This document shows positions 32,873-42,352 of a stretch of DNA of 64,000 bases, in pieces. The notes under the pieces were generated by a model. The model was given only the letters and a program-made list of their open reading frames with translations, made no database searches and had not been told where the DNA came from. The DNA lies in assembly GCF_016808335.1 (NCBI RefSeq), contig NC_053138.1, forward strand, positions 52,978,951 through 53,042,950, written 5' to 3'. This stretch comes from Panicum virgatum (taxonomy: Eukaryota > Streptophyta > Magnoliopsida > Poales > Poaceae). The position numbers and the translations under genes were made by a program. The stretch's first letter is position 1. The number at the start of each line of letters is the position of its first letter.

Positions 32873-33434
32873 GCAACTACAACAGAACATGCCTTTGATC
32901 CCTCACATTTGTCCCAATCACAATTAGACTCGGGACTAAAGCCCTCTTTAGTCCCGGGTCCAGTGGCTAGGGGGTTGCAAGGACATTTGATCCCAGTTGG
33001 TGACTCCAACCAGGACCAAAGGTCCTGGACTTTTAGTCCCGGGTGGTAACACCAACCGGGACTAAAGGATGACCCTTTGGTCCCCGTTGGTGATTCCAAC
33101 CCGGACCAAAAGGGTCTTTAGTCCCGATTCGTGGTTCCAACCAGGACTAAAGCATTCTTTACAGGTTACTTTAAAAGGAAAGCATCACATCCAAACCCAC
33201 AAAGTGCTTTGTAGGTGGGTTGGCAAGGACTTTTTACGCGAGGTCAAAGGTCATGGGTTCGAATCCTAGTGGGTGCAGAATAATTTTTTTTTGCATTATA
33301 CTTACCCTTTGGTCCCGGTTCCCACACCCGGGACTAAAGTTCCGAGTCTTTAGTCCCAGACTAGTAGTCCCGGTTCCAAAACCGGGACCAAAGGGCCTAA
33401 GGAACCGGGACAAAAGGTAGATTCTGTACTAGTG
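32873..33434. mobile_element. CACTA-type MITE, ~560 bp, with GGGACTAAAG repeats
   Basis: The right end is TTCTGTACTAGTG, the inverse of CACTAGTACAGAA. The left end is degenerate (CAACTACAACAGAACATG). Inside are repeated motifs such as ACCAACCGGGACTAAAG and TTTAGTCCCGG in both orientations. It carries a tRNA-like module at 33205-33290. Confidence 0.75.
33205..33290 (+). other. tRNA-like module inside the MITE
   Basis: An A-box-like TAGGTGGGTTGG is followed ~45 bp later by a perfect B box GGTTCGAATCC and then by a T8 tract. It lacks a full cloverleaf. Similar to three modules in C3 at 40795-41155. Confidence 0.5.
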
Positions 33435-34267
33435 AGCTCATTGTTATGTATTCCCGGACAACACACTTGTGAATGTATAGATTTTTTTTTGCAGACAACC
33501 AGGCAAATGAGATGACAAACTATTTTATTTGTGGTGATTCACAAATTCGGAGCCAGATAAAACTGTAATATTGACCAAAATGCTAATGTTCAGTTTTTAC
33601 TGCTCAAAAGCACCACAAGCTTGTAGTTGTTGTACTGCTTAGAAGAGCTTGCATTTGTTGTGTAATATCTTTCCAAATAAACATGATATATTTGAGATTA
33701 CTAATTTATCAAACATAGCATACGATACGACAGAGTATATGCTGTAACAACTAAGTGCCAAGCCTGCATCGGTACCAGCCAATATAATGTGGCCATTTTG
33801 TCTAATCGTTGGTACTATACAGTAAACATTTCCTTTTACAATCACGCCAATGTGGTTTGCATTGTAGGAACTGTTGGAAATTTGACTTAATCTGGCAGTG
33901 CAAAAGCATGTTTTGTGCAGTCCTTCACTTAAAAAAGATCAGTCTCCTCGCCGGTTAAGTGCCGAATCAATTTCATTATTGGTCGAATCATGAACCCGGT
34001 GGGCAGCACAGACATGTTCTGTCCAATAAATTGGGAGCTATACATAAATGCAGCCATAGTCAAGCCGACCTAATTTTTCTTTGTTACATAACGCTTGATG
34101 GTCCAAAAGAATACAAACTGCTCATAATCTCAGGGGACATAATTAGTCTCATTTCAGAAATGTGGACCATAGTATAAGCTATAGTAATGTGTATGCTTGG
34201 TGCCGTGACATTATACGCTCCATAGATGTGACAAGAAGATCAACCAGGGTGCTAGCACAGGCAAAGG

Positions 34268-34271
<4 letters not shown>

Positions 34272-34305
<34 letters not shown>

Positions 34306-34326
34306 TGTGTGTGTGTGCGTGTGTGT
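34272..34326. repeat. (GT)n microsatellite
   Basis: About 55 bp of GT dinucleotides with a few GC interruptions. Confidence 0.97.
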
Positions 34327-34859
34327 TAAGAATTCAATCTTGCTTCACCATAACTGAGTGTGAGGGTATGTTACATATACTTGATGTAAAAAATAGAGAC
34401 GCTTCATTTTATTTTTCGCTATATTTAGAGATGTGACAAGACCATATAGTAATGTTTGGATTCATATACATACCAATGTTCGTACACCGCTCCCCTGGAT
34501 CCTACACAACAAATAAACATCCTTCAAATTATGGCCCCGTGCGTCCAGCAACCATGAATTATTTTGCATCTTGCACCTGATAATTTTGTTTTATGGTATT
34601 CGTGAAACAAACCAAAAGCAAAAAGTCACTGTCTTGCATTTTCTGTTTTTCAATGAAGATTTCATTTAATTTGTTTAATCTTGATGTCCACGCGCCATCG
34701 TTATTACTGGTCACCAACTCTGGGTCTCGTCCTCTCTCTATTCTACTCGCTCGCACTGCCTATATATTTCTTACCCAAGCTAGCTGCTAGCTAGCTAAAG
34801 GCTCCCACATATGGATGATGCAGGTAGCACACCCACAACTCGGGGGTGACTAGTATATA

Positions 34860-35008
34860 CTCCCTCTGTTCCAAAATGTAGGTCGTTTTGGCTTTTCTAG
34901 ATTCATAGTGATTTATTAAGTATCTAGATATAACTTATGTCTAGATATATATAGCAAAATATATGAATCTAGAAAAGTTAAAACGATCTATATTTAGGAA
35001 CGGGGGAG
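34860..35008. mobile_element. Stowaway-type (Tc1/Mariner) MITE, 149 bp
   Basis: Terminal inverted repeats CTCCCTCTGTTCC and GGAACGGGGGAG enclose near-palindromic AT-rich DNA (e.g. TTTTCTAGATTCAT paired with ATGAATCTAGAAAA). The left flank ends in TA. It lies at the end of unit B. Confidence 0.85.
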
Positions 35009-35229
35009 CATATCTATCTAATATACGTAATGGAGATATCTATCTAACATATGCATGTGTGAACCTGATTGTGAAGTGTATGTAAGCATGTGTGAAAGCA
35101 ATTGTGGTAGCTTATTCTATCAATTTGATGCTGATCGGTTCGATTTCTGAACCTAATGTATATACATATCTAGTGTGTGAATATAGCATGTTATCGTTCT
35201 CTCATGAATGGTACAATATCTTTGCTCTA

Positions 35230-35689
35230 CACTAGCACAAAAAAATGATGTGACAACAACAATGAAACCGAAACAATAATACCCCTGGTGTTCAGATATA
35301 TACGGGGACGGGAAGGAGAAGGGGGGCAGGGGGTTGGAGATGGGGATGAGAAGAGAAGAAGGTTCTGAGGGGCATCGGTGGGGAGATAGGATAAGGACGC
35401 ACGAAAAAAATCTGAGGAGATAGGAAGACAGATCACCGTCGGTTCGTAATACGAACCGTTGGTGATGTTTCATATCACCGCCGGTTCGTAATACAAACCG
35501 GCGGTGATGCGCTCGCAGGCCATCACCAACGGTTCGTACCACGAACCGGCGGTGATAGGAAGCATCATTGCCGGTTCCAACGGCCACTACGGCCACTTGG
35601 TCTGGACCCGGCGGTCATACCACATCACCGCCAGTTCGTGTTGAACCGGCGGTAATAGCCTGTTTGCGATGACCAATTCTCTAGTAGTG
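35230..35689. mobile_element. CACTA-type MITE, 460 bp, with CCGGCGGTGAT repeats
   Basis: The left end is CACTAGCACAAAAAAATG and the right end is the inverse of CACTACTAGAGAATTGG. Subterminal motifs CACCGCCGGTTCGTA/TACGAACCGGCGGTG lie in several facing pairs. No matching 3-bp target duplication was found. It abuts the broken 5' end of the C2 transposase gene. Confidence 0.7.
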
Positions 35690-37036
35690 GCCCATAGCCG
35701 CCTCATTCAATACAACTCGATGGCAACGGAGGTCCATGGGACGGAGTTCGATCCGAGCACGGGGCCCATTGATGGAGAAATTGTCATGAGGGTGGGAGCA
35801 GGTAAGAAGTATGGCCGGTACTGGATCGGCGACAGCGTAATCGACACGGCCAGTACTCCCACTCGCGTAGATTTGAGCTAGGAGCACCAGCTCAAGCCCG
35901 GCCATACGCCCACGGCCAAGCACTACAGAGATGCAGCTAGCGGAACTGAAGGTTATTTCTATTTCATTCGTTTTTCCTTGATTGTTAAAGATGTTTGTTT
36001 TGAATTCTAACCATTTAATAACATATTGTAGGCCCAAATGCAAGTTGAGTTCCAAGCACAGCAGGAGGAGCAGGAGGCGAAGTGGCAGGCCGAGCGGGAG
36101 ATGATACAACGAGAGTTTCAACAAGCACAGGAGGCCGACCGCTAGAAGCTGGATCAGGCTCTTCAGTACATGCAGACTATGGGCTCGATGATGGGTCTTT
36201 TGCCGCCTCCATTCACTCTGTCTCCTCTTCCTTATCGTGGAGCTACTCCTACTCCTGTGAGTGACTTCACATTCTTCTAGTTTCATTTACCATAGTGATT
36301 TAGAAATTCGAATGATAGCAATTCGAATGATAGCAAACTCTAGCATGACTTATAGCTAAAGACTTAGAGCTACAGACTTAGTAATTAGCATGACATAGAG
36401 CTAAAGACTAAATTAAATCTTAGTGAGTTGCATTGATTACTTTGGGATAACATAGCTTAAGTAACAAAGATAGGCATTATTGGGCATTCTGCTCAATATG
36501 ATGTAGCTTTGAACTAATAACTACCACAGCTTAAGAAAAGTGCGGCGAAGTTCGCGGGCGGTGGTGAAGTGCGGTTTTTGGTGATGCCGACTGGCGCTTA
36601 GAAACAGCAGTGGCTCTACTTCCGTGGTCTCAGTATGCTGCTTCCAGCAGTCGTGGCAGGGCTTTGCAGTTTTTTTTCTTGTATAGGAGCTGCTTGTGCT
36701 GGAACTTGGGTTTTTGCGGGAATGTCCTTTGGGTTGTGTTTGAGCAGGTCCAATCGTTCTGGAGCAATTGTGTAACAAAATATAGTTCAAACTAGAGATG
36801 TATGTGATCATGATACAATAATTGAGCTGGCAAGCTTAATCATCATTGTGGTGGCTAACACACATAATATCTTCAATAATTATGTGCAGCCTCAGTCGGC
36901 GGCGTCCAATGATGGGCCAGTCAATCAAGAAATGTCGCCTCAGCAGAACGCCGCAGTAGTGTGGATGGCTTTCACGCAGCGCTACTCGCAGCCTCCGCCG
37001 TGGTCGGTGCCGCCATCGCCGTCGTCTGCCCTGTGA
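35690..37036 (+). pseudogene. C2 Transposase_24-type gene, 5'-truncated
   Basis: The remaining exons resemble the C1 second gene. An exon at about 35698-35880 codes the conserved motif GAGKKYGRYWIGDSVIDTAS (C1 has GGGKKHGRYWIANSLVDTAS). An exon at 36032-36256 codes a Gln/Glu-rich coiled coil and Pro-rich tail. A last exon at about 36889-37036 ends SPSSAL. Stops interrupt it: TAG shortly after the first motif (about 35879) and TAG at 36143-36145. All upstream exons and any tnp2 are missing left of the MITE at 35689. The gene belongs to the CACTA whose 3' end is at 42352. It was once an accessory DNA-binding transposition protein and is now dead. Confidence 0.8.
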
Positions 37037-38049
37037 GTAGCATGAGCTTTGGACTATATGCAAGTTTGCACTTCGACTAGTGTATGGAGTAGTGTATGGA
37101 CTATATATTGTATGGACTAGTGTATCGACTATATCACTACAAAAATTCTGTTGATCCATGACGATTGAATTTCATCACAGATCACTTAAAAACCATCATA
37201 AAACAGTATCTATGACGATCTCAAATAACGTCATGTATTGAGCATCACAGATCACACCTCGTGACGTTCCTTAAATTTTCATCATAGATTGTTTGATCCA
37301 TGACGTTTTAAAACCGTCATGGAATATCCCCGAGCCCCCGAAGCCCAACCCAAGCCTGTTTTCTATGACGAAAATTAACGTCACGAACAGTATAATTTTC
37401 GTCACAGATTTAATTGTCATGTCACACAATGGTGACATGAAGGATGACGTGGCTGTTGACTTGACGATGACGTGGATAGTAATGATGACATGGCTGCTGA
37501 CATGGCAATGATGTCGAAAGTGACGTGGCAATCGCATGTGATGTGGCAAGTGACATCAGCAGCACAGCCCACAAGTGGATGGGCCCAATTCAGAGTGGGC
37601 CATCAAATTGGGCCTAATTTCAACCCTTTTATTAGAATAGTCATTACAGCCCTATATACCAAAACTGTAAGACCATTTACCAAAGCATCAAATCAAATAC
37701 AATATCGTATGATTTACATTGAGAAGCACCTCAAAATTTACATGCAAGTTACATTCATCTTGCATCAAAAGCAACACTAGAAACAAAAACATCAAATATT
37801 CCAGCATTTGCCTTCAAATTTCCAATCTCTTCTCACTGTTTGTCCCTTGTTCTATTTCATCCTAACATGAAAAGAGCACATTGTCAAATATTAATTAGAG
37901 GACAATATTTGTATTTGTGATGGAAACTACTGAAACTAGCAGAAATTCACATTGACAAATATTAATCAGAGGGATATTTGTGATGGAAATTACTGATACT
38001 AGCACGAACTGGTTCAATTATAACAGTGGAATTAATGTTGTAGACTTAA

Positions 38050-38272
38050 TTAAAATACACTATACCATAGCCCCAATATCCCATCAGACATCAGTTGCTA
38101 TAAGTAGATAAATACCGATGAACCATCGGTCGGTAAAAAGTTCTAACCAACAATCTGTCGGTATTTCAATATTTCCCGACCGAGTATGAGTCGGTACAAA
38201 TATTTACTTATAGCGTCGAATGATCAGTCGGCAAAAACTGAAAATTAGATCCAACTATCCATCGGCATTGTC
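38050..38272. repeat. Nested MITE-like fragment with TCGGTCGGTAAA motifs
   Basis: Repeated CCATCGGTCGGTAAAA, ACCGACTCATACTCGG-type and CAGTCGGCAAAA motifs lie between GCTATAAGTAGATAAATACC and its near inverse (ATTTACTTATAGC). This is an inverted-repeat arrangement typical of small CACTA-like elements. Confidence 0.5.
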
Positions 38273-40790
38273 ATACTGGGCCTTGGGCAACAGGCCCATG
38301 ACCGAAGCCAACCGCCCAGGATATGTTTGCATCTCGAACCCTAGCTTGTCCTGAGTCCCTCACTCTACAGCCGTCGTCGATGCTCGCCAAGGGCCATGGC
38401 CCCGCGCTGCCACCGGCCGAAGAAGCCCCTCGCCGCAATAGGACTTCGATTAGAGTTAAAGATTCTATATTAACCTGGCCACGGATCCCAGCAATATGGA
38501 GCTTTAGCCTATATATCCCTGCTGGTACCTGTAGACCACATTGCTTGCACTTGATCAGCATATCAAATTCCAGAGAGCACTAGCAGTAGCAGATCAAATA
38601 AATAGATGATACATATGGATTTACAATATCTCATGACTACACATTAAAAGATATCACATAGGTAAAGAGGCCCAAAAAGGATAAGACATTGGGCAAATCT
38701 TAGTGACAAGCAAACTGCAATATGACTCTTTACTTTAATTGGAGAATGCAAGCATGCTTGCCCAATAAATCATTTCTCCTCTCTTAGAAATCAGATGTCG
38801 ATAGTAAATTGATCCAAGTTCAACAATCATGTGGACTGCATTTCATTTGCATACTAAACTTAGAACTCAAATGGATATTACCAGTCATGGATGATTGAAA
38901 CAATGAGCTAAATAAAATTATTGCTGCCAGCCACATATGTATAAAAGGAATGATTATCCAAGTGTTACTCTGCATGAAAGTGACTGATCAAAACAGGAAC
39001 AAAGACAAATGATCTTCATTTCTTGATATTTTGTTTCTATTACTATGTTCCTTCATCCAATCTGTTGACGTCCCACAAATCATATCTAGTGACGAGGTAG
39101 AGTAATAAGAGCAGAACTCAAATCTAGTGACGACTCAAAATTCAGTGACGTGCAGATTAACAAGAGGTGTAGATTAACCTGGATAGCCATGGAAATCAGG
39201 GGCTCCCATTTCCATGACGAGGGGAGGGAGTGGAGCCCATCGGGCACAGGCAGCAGCGATGACGCCGGCTCACGCACTAGGAGGCCGGCCATCGCGTCGC
39301 CGTGCCGGATCCGGGAAGATCCACTCAATTCTTTCACAGATCAAAGGAGAAAGTGAGGACAAGCAGATCCACTCGATTCCTTCACAGATCAAAGGAGAAA
39401 GTGAGAATTCTCACGAGATTTACATGTAATCCCATGAAATTAAATGTTGAAAAGGAAGAAATCGAGAGGGGTACAAAGATTACTTGCCTTTGCATCACGA
39501 GATCAACAAAATTGACGCTTTGAATCAAAAAACGAGGGGCGCGGCGCCACCGCTCCCAGGAAGGCCGACGCACCGCCGCCCCACTTGTCCCGCCCGCTGC
39601 CCTCGCCGGCCCCGTGCACCGACGCGCCGCTGCCCTGCTGCTCCGCGGAACTACACCGTCGACCTCCGCTGTCGGCCTCCGCGCCCCTGCTGCACCGCGG
39701 ATCTGCGCACGTGGCCTCCGCTCCGCCCGTGGATCTTACGGCTCCTGCTTGCGAGCCGCGGAAGGGAAGGGAGGGGCAACGACGGGGAAGGCGAGGAGGG
39801 GCGCGGCCAGATATGAATGGACAGAAATTGTTGGGCTGAACGGGCTTTCTCATACTTTGTCTGTCAAATGTTTTTCTTTTTATATTTTTATTTTATAACA
39901 CCATTGTAAAGTAACATGTTCAAATAGTTATCTTATAGACACCAATATATTTTTTATATATAGTAAACTTTATATAAATTTTCTTCTACAAGTATCGATA
40001 ATTTTACAACTTATTTACTATTTTTAATTGTTTAAATTGAATTTCTGTGAGTTTATATGCAACTTTAATATAAAATAATGAGAATAATATCCAAAAAATC
40101 CCTCAAAATATATTTTAAGTTTCTCTGTTCTATTATAGCTCATATCATGAAAATAGTTGAAAATTTCAAATGTTTACTAGGGATAAGTCAAACGTCTACT
40201 TGCAACTTTATTATAAACTAATGATAATAATATCTAAAACTTCACTGAAAAATTCTGTAAATTGTTATAGAATCATTTTATGAATGTATAATCTTGACAT
40301 AAATTTGTTTTAAAATTTTATGATGTTTGAAGTATACATTGTTTATAATGGATACATCTCTCACAAAGTATGCTGTAATTCAAGTCAAAACTTTGAGATT
40401 TGAATACCTCATCATATTTTTGAACTCGTATGCACCTCATATTTGGACACAACCTTATTATCACCATATCATTAGAAAATATGAACTTACGTTACCAATT
40501 TTTATGAAAAAACATATTTTTTTTCTACTTTCAATTTAGGTGGAAGAAAACAAGCCGTATGAAAAAGATCCAGGAAATAGTAATTAACATAAACAAATGC
40601 CATTACATGAAAGATCATGATTTTAGAAAAGTTGAGAAAAAGAACCATCAAATTTGGAGTTGTTATGAGGGAGAAATACCAATTATAAAATTTAATTGCA
40701 GATTAAAAAGAAAAATATGAATCAAACATCTGTACTTCATTACAGACTACGTTATAAATGACTATATGAGTGTTTTGTTACCCATTATCT
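38273..40790. other. C3 internal sequence
   Basis: Mostly AT-rich, without a convincing gene. Two GC-rich patches (about 38330-38440 and 39530-39830) have gene-like composition and may be captured host fragments, but no protein motif could be recognised. A ~47-bp direct repeat (GATCCACTCAATTCTTTCAC and its near copy) lies at about 39318-39405. Confidence 0.4.
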
Positions 40791-40794
40791 TCAC

Positions 40795-41155
40795 AAGCGA
40801 ATTCCTGGCGCGCTGGTAGGGCACCCTTTTCTCATCTCCGTGAACCGGGTTCGAATCCCCACTACTCAATGCATCTCTTTTTTCTCGGAATTACAATACG
40901 CGATACTTGTATAAATAAAGAAATACCAGTCAATGTCAGAACATAAGATGCAGCCCAGTTGGTAAATGTTTTGCGCGTCTAATGCTCCAGGCCACGGTTC
41001 GATTCCCTATTGCCTCACTATTTTTCTCTTAGCAGATCTATTTTCGCAGTAGTTAGATAAAACCAGATAATAACTCGCTTAGTCACAAACAGAGGCGCAG
41101 CATACTGGTAACACTTGCGTTGGTTCGAATCCTGGTGGCGCCGTTATTTTGCCGA
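40795..41155 (+). other. Tandem cluster of three tRNA-like modules in C3
   Basis: Module 1 (about 40810-40880), module 2 (about 40946-41030) and module 3 (about 41090-41158) each have an A-box-like stretch (GCGCGCTGGTAGGGC, GCAGCCCAGTTGGTA, GGCGCAGCATACTGGTAAC). Each then has a perfect B box: GGTTCGAATCC, GGTTCGATTCC and GGTTCGAATCC. Runs of T6, T5 and T4 follow, which would serve as Pol III terminators. Module 3 can pair GGCGC with GCGCC as an acceptor-like stem. None forms a complete tRNA with a clear anticodon arm, so I do not call tRNA genes. Confidence 0.6.
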
Positions 41156-41695
41156 AGTGGTGTGGTGGTATTTGCGCTCTCCTTGTTTCCACTTTTTATT
41201 TAACACTAACCTTTTTTTCGCACACCAATTTTTTTCCCAATCACATATGCATACTGCGGGAGGATAGGTTTAATGCCAAATTCAAATTTTTTTCAATCAC
41301 TTTTTTTTATTCAATCACATATGCATGTACCACGGGAGGATAGGGAGCGGAATAGGACTTAGTAGAATGTTGAAATTTGGTTTGAGGCTTTTAGTTTGCT
41401 TTTCATGTGCGCTGACTAGGCTGCCACGTAAGCATCAAATAAGAGAAGAAAAAACTTGAATTAAAAATGAAAATGTCAAAACATATAGTTAAAATAACTA
41501 TGACGATTTTTTATGATATTAATGTTAAAACATCATGTTTTGTGGGCTCAATTATGACGAATTCGATAAAACGTTATAGAGTTCTAAGCCTAGGGTCCAT
41601 ACCTTCAAATTCGTCATAGATTGTGTACAATAGTGACGCTCCATTAAAATGTCATAAAATTTTCGTCATAGATCACCATATTTCTTGTAGTTTAT

Positions 41696-42352
41696 GCAAC
41701 TCTGCATTTTGACTGTGGTATTGTATCGACTGTTGTATGGAGTTGTATCGACTATTGTATGGATTTGTATCAACTATTGTATGGATTTGATTCGAGTATT
41801 GTATGGATTTGTATCGAATATTATCTGGATTTGTATCGATGTATATATGAACTGTATAAGCTTTGTATATTTGATTGTGGTCATATATACGCCATTAATA
41901 AAAAAACAGCCTGAAAGACACCTTTGCCGTGTGCCAGGGCCAGGGCACACGGCAAAGGTGCCATTGTTTGCCGTGTACCAGGGGCGTGACACACGGCAAA
42001 TGTGCCATTGTTTGCGGTGTGCCAGGGGCGTGACACACGGCAAACAGCCTCTTGTTTGCCGTGTGCCAGGCCGTTACGGCACACGGCAAACGCCCTTTTC
42101 AATGGGGTTCCGAGCACTGCACTTTATTTTGCCGTGGGCCCAGAAAAGCACTCGGCAAAGTGTTTGCCGTGTGCCCGAAATGTAGCACACGGCAAACAAG
42201 CTCTTTGTCGGCCGTTGTATGCCGTGCGCTGTTTGTCGTGTGTTATACTCGACAAACACTTTGCCGAGTGTAAACCTGTCTTTGCCGTGTGCCCCTGGCA
42301 CACGGCAAACATGCACAGTCCCGTGGTCTTTCTCATACCGGAGTATGTAGTG
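41696..42352 (+). repeat. C2 3' subterminal region with 22-bp minisatellite
   Basis: Bases 41720-41850 are a 22-bp minisatellite (unit around GTATCGACTATTGTATGGATTT, five or more copies). Bases 41930-42310 hold about a dozen TTTGCCGTGTGCC-type motifs and a few of the TTTGCCGAGTG type. Compared with arm 1, extra repeat pairs are present around 41965-42055 and 42236-42290. Confidence 0.88.

Larger units (their letters stand above)
32272..34858. repeat. Tandem segmental repeat unit B (~2.6 kb incl. MITE)
   Basis: Second copy of unit A, with the CACTA MITE at 32873-33434 inserted in it. Divergence from unit A is moderate, with many substitutions and indels, so the duplication is old. No protein-coding signal was found in either copy. 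Confidence 0.8.
37135..41692. mobile_element. Non-autonomous CACTA C3, 4.56 kb, complete
   Basis: The left end is CACTACAAAAATTCTG and the right end is the inverse of AACTACAAGAAATATGG, so the terminal C has become A. A perfect TAT target duplication flanks it (37132-37134 and 41693-41695). Both ends have subterminal ATGACG/CGTCAT motifs (e.g. TCTATGACGA, TTCGTCATAGAT). No tnp2 or second gene is present. It carries a GC-rich patch at 39530-39830, a smaller element near 38050-38270 and three tRNA-like modules at 40795-41155. Confidence 0.85.
35690..42352 (+). mobile_element. CACTA C2, 3' half, with C3 nested inside
   Basis: The right terminus at 42352 is the inverse of CACTACATACTCCGG. Subterminal TTTGCCGTGTGCC repeats lie at 41930-42310. 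The Transposase_24-type gene fragment lies at 35690-37036. The sequence is split by C3 (37135-41692) with TAT target duplications. The 5' half, including tnp2, is absent. The terminus is duplicated in arm 1 at 17723-18220. Confidence 0.78.

Noticed and set aside
40795..41155. Three functional tRNA genes
   Set aside because: B boxes and terminators are present, but no complete cloverleaf with an anticodon arm can be drawn, and the modules lie inside a transposon. Reported as tRNA-like only.
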